The notes: a model not told the origin generated them from the letters alone. A DNA stretch of 7,307 nt from Methanomassiliicoccales archaeon (GCA_900767505.1 CAAFZG010000057.1:1-7307), one strand, 5' to 3'. Numbered from the stretch's first letter, positions 1 through 6,410 are shown. A program made the numbers and translations.

Positions 1-324
1 ATCGAGGGTCTTTTCGGGGCCGACCGCTTCAAGGACGCCAAGAAGGTGTGCTGCGAGAATCTGGACATCTATGACTCCGTGAGGGACAGGTTCCTTGCCG
101 ACAACGGCGGCGTCCTGCCATCTCTGATATCATGCCGCAACAGGCTGATCGACATCGTCATCGGCGTGGAATGCCAATACGACATGGCAGAGGAGATCCT
201 GTCCAACTTCGTCGACCTCGGACTTCTGGACGAGGAGGAGAAGGGATACAGGGTGCAGAGCATCAAGATCCACAGGATGCAGAAGACCTTTGACAACGTC
301 TTCAACTACCGTCCGAAGGAATGA
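1..324 (+). CDS. Unrecognised protein, C-terminal 107 residues (5' truncated)
   Basis: The reading frame is open from the first base of the window and ends at a TGA at 322-324, so this is the C-terminal part of a longer gene. The visible 107 residues are acidic and soluble-looking, with no membrane segment or signal. A stretch near the end (YDMAEEILSNFVDLGLLDEE followed by KGYRV) looks like the recognition helix and wing of a winged-helix fold, which would suit a regulator, but this is only an impression. Two adjacent cysteines (VCCEN) and a later SCRNR are visible without a metal-site spacing. The GTG at 46 is an internal valine codon and not a start. The gene is convergent with the PII-like gene, and the last 23 bases of each overlap. 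I do not recognise the family and assign no function. Confidence 0.75.
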   Translation: MEGLFGADRFKDAKKVCCENLDIYDSVRDRFLADNGGVLPSLISCRNRLIDIVIGVECQYDMAEEILSNFVDLGLLDEEEKGYRVQSIKIHRMQKTFDNVFNYRPKE

Positions 325-655
325 CGCTCTTCCAGGGGATCATCGGGATCACATCTATCGCAGGTTCCTCATAAGGGTGCGAATCCTTGATCGCCCTCAC
401 TGCGGCGCCGAGATCCTCCTCGGTGACCGCGAACTCCAATCTGATCTCCTTTGCGGTCTCGATCTCTCCGATCCTGCCGAGATACGGGTCGGAGCCTTCC
501 AGAGGCCTCCACGTGCCGGTGACCGGCCAGTATGAGAACACGCGGTCGTATCCGGGATAGATCGGATGGATGACCTCCGAAACAGAATCCATAACGGAAT
601 CCAGATGGTCTTCCGGGACGGATGTCGCGACCTTATAGATCGTCTTTCTTTGCAT
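302..655 (-). CDS. Stand-alone YqfO/NIF3-type PII-like (CutA-fold) domain protein
   Basis: This 117-residue protein resembles the PII-like domain inserted in bacterial YqfO/NIF3 (DUF34) proteins and its free-standing relatives (COG3323 type). Visible family features, in order, are an N-terminal strand and helix (KVATSVPEDHLDSVMDSV), a central YDRVFSYWPVTGTWRPLEGS segment, a short GRIGEIE turn, an RLEFAVTEEDL strand, and the diagnostic HPYEEPAIDVIP motif at residues 93-104. Proteins of this fold usually form trimers; the biochemical role is not established. No NIF3 metal-binding part is present, so it is the small domain alone. The ATG at 653-655 is preceded 8 nt upstream by GGAGG (664-668 on the + strand), which fixes the start. 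The first 23 bases lie inside the 3' end of the PHP gene, implying coupled translation. Its stop overlaps the convergent gene on the left. Confidence 0.8.
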   Translation of the reverse strand: MQRKTIYKVATSVPEDHLDSVMDSVSEVIHPIYPGYDRVFSYWPVTGTWRPLEGSDPYLGRIGEIETAKEIRLEFAVTEEDLGAAVRAIKDSHPYEEPAIDVIPMIPWKSVIPSDGS

Positions 656-1607
656 TCCCGGGGCCTCCGTGTTCGTCGATCCACGAGATGATCCTATCGA
701 TCTCGGAAATGCGTTCGGGGATCTTGGCGGTCATGTCCGCCGCACCCTTCTTGAGATAGGACACGCTGAGAATGGTGGCGATGAAGGAGATCGGAGGCAC
801 GACATAGAGGAATCCGGCGAATATCCCCGTGGCCTTCTTGAGGTCGTTGATGCTGTTGATCTTCTCGATCAGATGGTCGTTGGGGACGTTCTTCAGTTTC
901 CCGATGAGTGATTTGTACAGAAGCTTCTGTCCTCCGAGGACGACATCGACGCTCCACTGGACCTGTCCGAACACAGGCGCGGGGGCTCCGCAGGCCTTGG
1001 TGGTCTTGGACAGCACCGCTTTCCTGAAATCCTCCGCGGTGTTCCCGGGGAACTCGGTCCAGTTGTACCCCGTGGTGTATGTGGAATGCGCATCACTTCC
1101 GGATATGTCCGCCCATCTCCCCGGGTGGCGGTCCATGACGAGCCTGGCGAACATGTTGCTGTACGCATCCGGGTGTCCGCCGTTGATCGTCTCGAATCCG
1201 TCCAGGTCTATCTCGAAGATCTTCTCCTGGAGTCCGGGCACATGGAAGCTGAAAGGATGCGGGGCTATGGTCAGTCCGCCCTGTTCGCGGATGATATCCA
1301 CCGTCTCTTCAACAGACAGCATGTCGGGGACCCTCTCGTTGAGGAAAAGCCCGATGATCTCGCCGTCTTCGGTGGTGACCTCCTCTCCGACGACTACTTC
1401 GATGTCGTTGTACCTCTTGGCGTATTTCTGGGCGATGAATGCGCCGGCGGTCTCGTCGTGATCGGTTATGCAGAGCACATCCATGCCGTTGGACCTTGCT
1501 TTGTCCACCTGGACGTCGGGCAGGGCAACGGATTCGGGGAACTTCATCGCACCGAGCTTGTTGAAGCCCGAATACTCGGTGTGCACATGGGTGTCTGCTT
1601 TTCCCAT
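633..1607 (-). CDS. PHP-domain metal-dependent phosphoesterase with C-terminal membrane segment
   Basis: This 324-residue protein has an N-terminal PHP domain, a metal-dependent hydrolase fold used for phosphoester cleavage. Metal-ligand motifs are all present: DTHVH (D5, H7, H9), TDHDE (D49, H50, D51), GEE (E75), APHP (H117) and SDAH (D172, H174), so the enzyme should be active. The family also covers nucleotide phosphatases, histidinol phosphatase and polymerase-associated exonucleases; this one is closest to the general TrpH-like/YciV-like group, with unknown substrate. Residues about 261-285 (GIFAGFLYVVPPISFIATIL and following) form a single strongly hydrophobic segment, preceded and followed by lysines and then by about 39 polar residues. 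This predicts a tail-anchored protein with its catalytic domain presumably in the cytoplasm. The ATG at 1605-1607 starts three codons before the first metal motif. It overlaps the start of the PII-like gene by 23 bp, forming a two-gene operon. Confidence 0.85.
   Translation of the reverse strand: MGKADTHVHTEYSGFNKLGAMKFPESVALPDVQVDKARSNGMDVLCITDHDETAGAFIAQKYAKRYNDIEVVVGEEVTTEDGEIIGLFLNERVPDMLSVEETVDIIREQGGLTIAPHPFSFHVPGLQEKIFEIDLDGFETINGGHPDAYSNMFARLVMDRHPGRWADISGSDAHSTYTTGYNWTEFPGNTAEDFRKAVLSKTTKACGAPAPVFGQVQWSVDVVLGGQKLLYKSLIGKLKNVPNDHLIEKINSINDLKKATGIFAGFLYVVPPISFIATILSVSYLKKGAADMTAKIPERISEIDRIISWIDEHGGPGNAKKDDL
664..668 (-). promoter_or_regulatory. Shine-Dalgarno site of the PII-like gene, inside the PHP gene
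   Basis: Read on the - strand this is GGAGG, 8 nt before the ATG at 655. It lies within the last codons of the PHP phosphoesterase gene, so ribosomes finishing that gene could re-initiate here. It contrasts with the apparently leaderless starts of the RLI and first MATE genes and is typical of a downstream gene in an archaeal operon. Confidence 0.6.
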
Positions 1608-1625
1608 GCGTGGTCATGATATGAT

Positions 1626-1633
1626 TATGTTAT
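1626..1633 (-). promoter_or_regulatory. Weak TATA-like box before the PHP gene
   Basis: On the - strand this reads ATAACATA within a locally AT-rich stretch, 18 nt before the ATG at 1607. The spacing is a little shorter than that of the two stronger boxes in this window, and the sequence is a poor match to the archaeal TATA consensus. No convincing Shine-Dalgarno site precedes the ATG, so a leaderless or nearly leaderless transcript is possible. Its placement after the RLI hairpin would give the PHP/PII-like pair its own promoter. Confidence 0.3.
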
Positions 1634-1680
1634 TGAAGGTTGCGGAACTATGTTCGGCGATTTTTAGAATAACGGAGGGA

Positions 1681-1716
1681 AAAGACGGGAAGGGCGGAGA
1701 AAAGGTCCGCCCCGTC
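1681..1716 (-). terminator. Terminator-like hairpin after the RLI gene
   Basis: Just past the RLI stop codon, GACGGG at 1684-1689 pairs with CCCGTC at 1711-1716, and GCGGA at 1694-1698 pairs with TCCGC at 1706-1710. A four-base bulge and a seven-base loop complete a GC-rich stem. On the - strand the stem is followed by TTTT and then CCCTCCG. Archaeal termination relies mainly on T-runs, so the hairpin may act in 3'-end formation or transcript stability. The T-run is short. Confidence 0.5.
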
Positions 1717-1721
1717 CCTGA

Positions 1722-3488
1722 TCAGGCGTAGTAGTACTCGCCCTTGGATTTCTGTTCGCGGTCCAGCCTGGATCCGGGCTTGTTGATCCTGGGCCTGTGG
1801 GTGTCCGCATCCCTGCGGAACGTGATGTCGACGGCGGACAGGAAGTTGTTCATTCCGTCCCTCATGTCGAAGGGACCGTCTCCGATACCGTGGTGTCCGG
1901 GGTCTCCTCCGAAGACCATCATGGAATCGGACACCATGTCGAGGAAGTAGATGTCGTGGTCGACGACCATGGCGCTGCGTCCGGTCTTCTCCATCATGCG
2001 TCTGATGGTCTTGGCGGCGTTCATCCTCTGGTTGGAATCCAGGTAGGCGGAGGGCTCGTCGAACAGGTAGATGTCCGCCTCGGATGCGAGGCAGAGCGTG
2101 ATGGCCACACGCTGCAGCTCTCCTCCGGACAGGTTCCCGACCTTCTTGTCCATCAGGTACTTGATGCCGAGCGGTTCGATGACCTCTCCGTTGAAGAATC
2201 CGGAGTTCACGGTATCGTACGCCTTGGCGTACAGGAGGTCCTGGACGGTTCCGTCGTAGTCTGCGGAGATGTACTGGGGCTTGTAGGAGACCTTCACCTT
2301 GCCGTCGAGCTCTCCGGAATCGGCCTCTATGACGCCTGCGAGGATCTTGACGAAGGTGGTCTTTCCTGTTGCGTTGGGTCCGACGATACCGACGGACTCT
2401 CCGATCTTGACGGATCCGCCGGATATGTCCAGCTTGAACTCGCCGAAGTCCTTGGTGAGCTTGGAGAAGGAGATGAGGTCGGCGGTCTGCCAGTCTCCCC
2501 TGGGCGGGGATGCCTCGAACTCGATGGGCCTCTCCCTGAACCTGATGTTCTCTTCCGGGAGGTATCCGTCGAGGTAGACGTTGATGGCGGTCCTGACCTG
2601 CCTGGCCAGGGTGAACACTCCGTACGCTCCCTCGGAACCGTAGACGACGTTCACGTTGTCGGCGAGGAAGTCGAGGATGGCTAGGTCGTGCTCGATGACC
2701 ATGACCTGCTTCTCCTCGCTGAGCTGCTTGATGAGACGGGCCATCTTGACCCTCTGGTAGATGTCGAGGTAGGATGTGGGCTCGTCGAAGAAGTAGACGT
2801 CGGCCTCCTTCATCATGGTGGCCGCCATGGCGAGACGCTGGAGCTCTCCTCCGGACAGCTTGGTAAGGTCCCTGTCGAGGACTTCTGTGAGATCGAATAT
2901 CTCCGCCGCCTCGTCCACGGTCATGCGGTCCTGGACCTTGGACAGGAGGTCCCTCACGACCCCTTTGACGCTGAGAGGGAGCTTGTCGACGTACTGCGGC
3001 TTGATCGCGGTCTTGACCTTTCCGGCATAGACGTTCTCGAGGTAGTCGTGGAGCTCTGTCCCGGCGAAGTGCTTGAGGACCTCCTCCTTGGTCGGGGGGT
3101 TCTCGTAGTTCCCGAGGTTGGGGATCTCGGTCCCGGACAGCATCTTGATCGCGGTGGTCTTTCCGATACCGTTCGGTCCCAGGATACCGGTCACCAGTCC
3201 CTTCTTGGGGACGGGCAGCCTGTACAGGCGGAACGAGTTCTCGCCGTACTGGTGGATCATCTCCTCCTTCAGCTCGTCTGCGAGTCCGATGATCTTGATG
3301 GCCTCGAACTGGCATTTGTTGACGCAGATACCGCATCCCTGGCAGAGGACCTCCGATATGATGGGCTTGCCTCTCTCTCCGAAGGTGACGCACTCGACGC
3401 CTGTCCTGTTGAGGGGACAGAACTTGGCGCATTCCTGGTTGCATTTCTTGTTCTGGCATCTGTCGTTCAATACAGCCGCGATCCGCAT
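1722..3488 (-). CDS. ABCE1/RLI ribosome-recycling ATPase with two iron-sulfur clusters
   Basis: This 588-residue cytoplasmic protein is the archaeal ABCE1 homologue, which splits ribosomes into subunits after termination, working with the release factor aRF1 or Pelota. The N-terminal iron-sulfur domain has cysteines at 11, 16, 20, 24 and at 49, 52, 55, 59, the arrangement that holds two [4Fe-4S] clusters. The first nucleotide-binding domain has Walker A GPNGIGKT (104-111), signature LSGGELQR (211-218), Walker B ending in FFDEP (233-237) and the H-loop EHD (266-268). The second has GPNATGKT (370-377), LSGGELQR (453-460), LFDEP (475-479) and DHD (510-512). The C-terminus, with ITFRRD, RPRINK and LDREQKSKGEYYY, is family-typical. 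The start was set at ATG 3486-3488 (MRIAAV) because the family begins there and a TATA-like box sits 22 nt upstream; an in-frame ATG at 3551 would lie upstream of that promoter. Length is normal and all key residues are present. Confidence 0.97.
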   Translation of the reverse strand: MRIAAVLNDRCQNKKCNQECAKFCPLNRTGVECVTFGERGKPIISEVLCQGCGICVNKCQFEAIKIIGLADELKEEMIHQYGENSFRLYRLPVPKKGLVTGILGPNGIGKTTAIKMLSGTEIPNLGNYENPPTKEEVLKHFAGTELHDYLENVYAGKVKTAIKPQYVDKLPLSVKGVVRDLLSKVQDRMTVDEAAEIFDLTEVLDRDLTKLSGGELQRLAMAATMMKEADVYFFDEPTSYLDIYQRVKMARLIKQLSEEKQVMVIEHDLAILDFLADNVNVVYGSEGAYGVFTLARQVRTAINVYLDGYLPEENIRFRERPIEFEASPPRGDWQTADLISFSKLTKDFGEFKLDISGGSVKIGESVGIVGPNATGKTTFVKILAGVIEADSGELDGKVKVSYKPQYISADYDGTVQDLLYAKAYDTVNSGFFNGEVIEPLGIKYLMDKKVGNLSGGELQRVAITLCLASEADIYLFDEPSAYLDSNQRMNAAKTIRRMMEKTGRSAMVVDHDIYFLDMVSDSMMVFGGDPGHHGIGDGPFDMRDGMNNFLSAVDITFRRDADTHRPRINKPGSRLDREQKSKGEYYYA

Positions 3489-3510
3489 GGGCTTTCCGAT
3501 TAAATCAACC

Positions 3511-3518
3511 GATATAAA
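3511..3518 (-). promoter_or_regulatory. TATA box of the RLI gene
   Basis: On the - strand the sequence is TTTATATC, a good archaeal TATA box. Twenty-two bases separate it from the ATG at 3488. Since archaeal transcription starts about 25-27 nt from the centre of the box, the transcript should begin at or within a couple of bases of the start codon, giving a leaderless mRNA. No Shine-Dalgarno sequence is seen before the ATG, which agrees with this. Confidence 0.65.
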
Positions 3519-3591
3519 TGGTGCGGGTTTGGACAGCCTTAGAAAAGACATTCCGGCTCGGGAACGGTCTTAAGCTTTGCTCATAATCTAC

Positions 3592-3599
3592 ATATATAT
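3592..3599 (+). promoter_or_regulatory. TATA box of the first MATE gene
   Basis: The sequence ATATATAT lies 20 nt before the ATG at 3620, so transcription would start close to that ATG. The intervening bases are G-rich (GAGGGGGTGG), which could give weak pairing with 16S rRNA if transcription starts farther upstream, for example from the neighbouring AT-rich CATAATCT. This box and the RLI box face away from each other about 75 bp apart, in a shared divergent control region. Confidence 0.6.
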
Positions 3600-3619
3600 G
3601 GGCGGACGAGGGGGTGGTC

Positions 3620-4993
3620 ATGAGCGATCAGGTAGTGGAGACGGAGGATGTGAAGACGCTGCTCGGGAATCCGAAGAAGGCGTTGATAGCGATGGCAGTC
3701 CCCATGATGATCGCGATGGTGGTCCAGTCCGCGAACAACATGATTGATGCGGTCTGGCTTGCCGGGATGGGGGCAGGGGCCCTTGCCGCAACCGGCGTGG
3801 TGTTCCCGCTGTTCTTCATCGTCATGGGATTCGGGAACGGTATCGGAGTGGGCGCCTCCCAGGCGCTCTCCAGGCGCATAGGCGCCAAGGATTACAAAGA
3901 GACATCCGATGTGGCGGCCCAGGCCATCATGATAGGTCTCGCCGGAGGAGTGGCGATGGCCGCTCTGTTCCTGGCATTCGCAGAACCCCTGATGTCCGTA
4001 TGCGGCGCGGGGGACTACATGGACGAGTGCATGGAGTACGCCGTCCCGATACTGCTGTTCATCCCCGTCATCCTGGTGGGGTCGATCCTCAACGGACTGC
4101 TGAGGTCCGAGGGGGCGTCCAAGCGCACCATGAACATCCAGATCGCCGGGGCAGTGGTGAACATCATCCTCGACCCGATCCTCATCTATGTTTTCGGATG
4201 GGGCATAGCTGGTGCGGCATGGGCCACATCGATCTCCATGGTCGTGTGCATGGCGATAGGCCTGTACTGGTATTTCGTCAGGAAGGACACGTTCGTCAGG
4301 ATAGCCATGAGGGGCTTCCGCTTCGATCCCGGGATCGACAGGGACATCATGAAGGTGGGTATCCCCGCATCGATGGAGTTCATCTTCATGTCCCTGATGG
4401 CCATAGTCATGAACCATATCATCATGGGCCTCGACCCGGTGAACGGCATAGCCGTGTACTCCTCTGGATGGAGGGCTCTGGAGATCGTCATGATCCCCGC
4501 GATGTCGTTCGGATTCTCCATAGTCCCGATCTGCGCCGCGGCATACGGTGCGGGGAGGATGGACAAGTTCAGGCAGACGTACCTGCTGTCGGTGAGGTAC
4601 GGTACCTACACGATGGTCGCGATGGCCGTGTTCCTGATGGTGTTCGCACCGTTGATAGCCATGCTGTTCTCGTATTCCGACGGCATGGAGGCGCTAGGGG
4701 ACCAGCTGACGGCGTTCCTGAGGGTCGGGGCGCTGTTCATACCGTTCGTGACCGTGAGCTACGCATCGGCGAGCATGTTCCAGTCATTGGGGATGGGGAC
4801 CAGGTCCCTTGTCGCCACCGTGATAATGAACATGCTGGGCGTGCCCATATGCGCGGTGCTCTCCTCATTCGGGGAGCTCTCTGTCATATGGTACGGTCTC
4901 GCCGTGTCGGAGATAACGGGTGCGGCCATACTCGGATTCTGGGCATCACGTACCCTGGGCAGGTTAGGACGGTCTAATGTAAATATGACCTGA
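3620..4993 (+). CDS. MATE-family efflux transporter, first of a tandem pair
   Basis: This 457-residue integral membrane protein has the length and hydrophobic pattern of a MATE (multidrug and toxic compound extrusion) transporter, with about 12 helices in two homologous halves. Such proteins export cationic or amphipathic compounds in exchange for Na+ or H+. Helix 1 contains NNMID with D43, and helix 5 contains NIILDP with N181 and D185. These match the acidic and asparagine residues that matter in the archaeal transporter PfMATE (D41, N180, D184). The loop motif LLRSEG (160-165) and the GNGIGVGAS segment (72-80) are also family-typical. ATG 3620 is preferred over GTG 3614 because of the promoter spacing. 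The gene is followed, with a one-base stop/start overlap, by a clear paralogue. The substrate cannot be read from sequence; a DinF-like or metabolite-exporting role is equally possible. Confidence 0.93.
   Translation: MSDQVVETEDVKTLLGNPKKALIAMAVPMMIAMVVQSANNMIDAVWLAGMGAGALAATGVVFPLFFIVMGFGNGIGVGASQALSRRIGAKDYKETSDVAAQAIMIGLAGGVAMAALFLAFAEPLMSVCGAGDYMDECMEYAVPILLFIPVILVGSILNGLLRSEGASKRTMNIQIAGAVVNIILDPILIYVFGWGIAGAAWATSISMVVCMAIGLYWYFVRKDTFVRIAMRGFRFDPGIDRDIMKVGIPASMEFIFMSLMAIVMNHIIMGLDPVNGIAVYSSGWRALEIVMIPAMSFGFSIVPICAAAYGAGRMDKFRQTYLLSVRYGTYTMVAMAVFLMVFAPLIAMLFSYSDGMEALGDQLTAFLRVGALFIPFVTVSYASASMFQSLGMGTRSLVATVIMNMLGVPICAVLSSFGELSVIWYGLAVSEITGAAILGFWASRTLGRLGRSNVNMT
4980..4987 (+). promoter_or_regulatory. 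Possible internal TATA box for the second MATE gene
   Basis: TAAATATG stands out as AT-rich at the very end of the first MATE gene. It lies 20 nt before the in-frame ATG at 5008, the same spacing as the box of the first MATE gene. If it works, the second MATE gene could be transcribed separately as a leaderless message starting at 5008 instead of 4993. The match may be chance. Confidence 0.35.
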
Positions 4994-6387
4994 TGCTCGG
5001 AATGGCCATGGAAGAGGCGACGGCGGGCACGAGGGTACTTCTCGGCGACCAGAGGAAGGGCATATTGGCCCTGACGATACCGATAGCCGTCGCTCTGCTC
5101 ATCCAGCAGATCAACAACATCGTGGACAGTCTGTGGGTTGCCGGACTCGGGGCGGACCCCATGGCCGCCATCGGAGCCGTCTACCCGATCTACTGCGTCC
5201 TGATAGGCATAGGCAACGGCCTCGGCATCGGGGCCTCCGCGGCCATAGCGAGGAACATCGGCAGGGACAACCGCAAGGACGCCAACGGCGTGGCCTCGCA
5301 GGCGCTCGTCTTGACCATCATAGTCTCCCTGGCGATGATGCTCGTCCTGATGGTCACCGCAGAGGGGACCATGGGCCTGATGGGCGTTGGGGACATGGTC
5401 GGGACCTGTCTCGACTATGCGTATCCGGTCTACCTCTGCACGCTGCCCATCATCCTCAGCGGGGTCCTGTCCGGTATGCTCCGCGGAGAGGGACAGGCCA
5501 GGAGGTCCATGTGGATCCAGGCCGTCGGGGCCATGGTCAACATCATCCTCGACCCCGTGCTCATCTACGGGCTGGACATGGGCGTCGCAGGTGCGGCATG
5601 GGCCACCGGGATAGCGTTCGCGGCGTCATGCGTCATCGGCCTCTACTGGTACGTCCGCGGCAAGGGGATGTACATCCGTATCGGAAAGGGGTGGCTGACG
5701 TTCGACGCAAGGCTCCAGAAGGAGATCCTCACGGTCGGGATGCCGGAGGCCATCGAGCTGTCCGTGATGAACCTGTTCAACATCTTCCTGAACTACTACG
5801 TCATATTCTGCGGCGGGACGGATGCCCTCGCGATCTACTCCACTGCATGGAGGGTGGTATACATCCTGATGATCCCGGCCCAGGCGGTCGGAGGCGCCAT
5901 GGTCGCGGTATGCTCCGCAGAGTCCGCCATGGGCAGGTTCGACATGGTCCGCGACGCGTTCCGCTACTCAGTGATCATATCCGTGTCCGCACTGGTGCTT
6001 CTGTCCGCGGTGATGGTCGTCTTCTCGGGTCCGATAGCATCCGCATTCACGTATTCCGACGAGCTGAAAGGTCTCCACGGCGAGATGGTGCGCCTTCTGC
6101 ATTACTTCGCGCTGTTCCTGCCCGTGATGTCGCTTGTGTACACGGGATCGTCCCTGATGCAGGCCCTCCAGCATGCCGGGGGCGCCATGGTGAACACGCT
6201 GGTGAGGAACATCCTCCTGGTGGCGCTGTTCGCCGCCGGAGCGTACATGTTCGGAACCCTCGACTCCCTCTGGTGGGCCCTCACGATAGGCGAGATGATC
6301 GGTGGCATCATGATGGGGATCCATGCTGTCCGCACCCTCGGACTGGAATCATCCCAGGCCCCGGGCGGCCCTGCCAACGCGTATTAA
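4993..6387 (+). CDS. MATE-family efflux transporter, second of a tandem pair
   Basis: This 464-residue membrane protein is a MATE transporter and a paralogue of the gene just upstream. Collinear shared segments include LLGDQRKG near the N-terminus, NNIVDSLWVAGLG in helix 1 (D45), GIGNGLGIGAS, LLRGEG, NIILDPVLIYG (N183, D187), AGAAWATGI, IGLYWY, IYSTAWR and MIPAQ. The critical helix 1 and helix 5 acidic residues are kept, so both copies should be working pumps. The ATG at 4993 overlaps the upstream TGA in TGATG, suggesting coupled translation; in-frame ATGs at 5002 and 5008 are alternatives, and 5008 has a TATA-like box 20 nt upstream. No Shine-Dalgarno site is visible. The reading frame ends with TAA at 6385-6387, 31 bp before metG. 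Substrate unknown; divergence from its partner outside the motifs suggests different specificity. Confidence 0.92.
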   Translation: MLGMAMEEATAGTRVLLGDQRKGILALTIPIAVALLIQQINNIVDSLWVAGLGADPMAAIGAVYPIYCVLIGIGNGLGIGASAAIARNIGRDNRKDANGVASQALVLTIIVSLAMMLVLMVTAEGTMGLMGVGDMVGTCLDYAYPVYLCTLPIILSGVLSGMLRGEGQARRSMWIQAVGAMVNIILDPVLIYGLDMGVAGAAWATGIAFAASCVIGLYWYVRGKGMYIRIGKGWLTFDARLQKEILTVGMPEAIELSVMNLFNIFLNYYVIFCGGTDALAIYSTAWRVVYILMIPAQAVGGAMVAVCSAESAMGRFDMVRDAFRYSVIISVSALVLLSAVMVVFSGPIASAFTYSDELKGLHGEMVRLLHYFALFLPVMSLVYTGSSLMQALQHAGGAMVNTLVRNILLVALFAAGAYMFGTLDSLWWALTIGEMIGGIMMGIHAVRTLGLESSQAPGGPANAY

Positions 6388-6391
6388 TATT
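6382..6391 (+). promoter_or_regulatory. Possible TATA box before metG
   Basis: TATTAATATT spans the end of the second MATE gene, in an otherwise GC-rich stretch. It lies 27 nt before the metG ATG at 6419, which would place the transcription start about 5-7 nt upstream of that codon. This supports independent transcription of metG, although read-through from the MATE genes is also possible because no terminator is seen between them. Confidence 0.4.
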
Positions 6392-6406
6392 GCGCGTGCG
6401 ATGGTC

Positions 6407-6410
6407 GGAG
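6407..6410 (+). promoter_or_regulatory. Possible Shine-Dalgarno site of metG
   Basis: GGAG lies 8 nt before the ATG at 6419, a normal spacing. It helps choose 6419 (MAKVCINIAWPYANG) over the in-frame ATG at 6401, which would add six residues before the usual start of the family. It would be used on a transcript that reads through from the MATE genes; a message starting at about 6413 would lack it. Confidence 0.4.

Noticed and set aside
1086..1619. 177-codon + strand open frame antisense to the PHP gene
   Set aside because: It is a mirror of the PHP gene, whose metal motifs are intact on the other strand.
2115..2860. Near-identical CTCTCCTCCGGACAG segments about 730 bp apart inside the RLI gene, looking like a DNA repeat
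   Set aside because: They encode the LSGGELQ signature of the two ABC domains, so the repeat reflects the internal domain duplication of the protein and is not a separate element.
1648..3459. 603-codon open frame on the - strand overlapping RLI
   Set aside because: It is a shifted frame of the RLI gene. The translation is Arg/Gln/Gly-rich with no domain, whereas the RLI frame has every expected motif. It is open only because of GC-rich codon bias.
1797..3503. Two long + strand open frames (1797-2684 and 2688-3503) antisense to RLI
   Set aside because: They mirror RLI codons, are Val/Leu/Asp/Gly-rich with no recognisable fold, and have no promoter or ribosome site of their own.
3489..3551. 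RLI start at the upstream in-frame ATG, adding 21 residues
   Set aside because: The extension covers the TATA box, has no family similarity, and the family's normal MRI-type N-terminus starts at 3488.
3581..4417. 278-codon - strand open frame antisense to the first MATE gene
   Set aside because: It is His/Asp/Arg-rich and low in complexity, the reverse of hydrophobic membrane codons. No family features.
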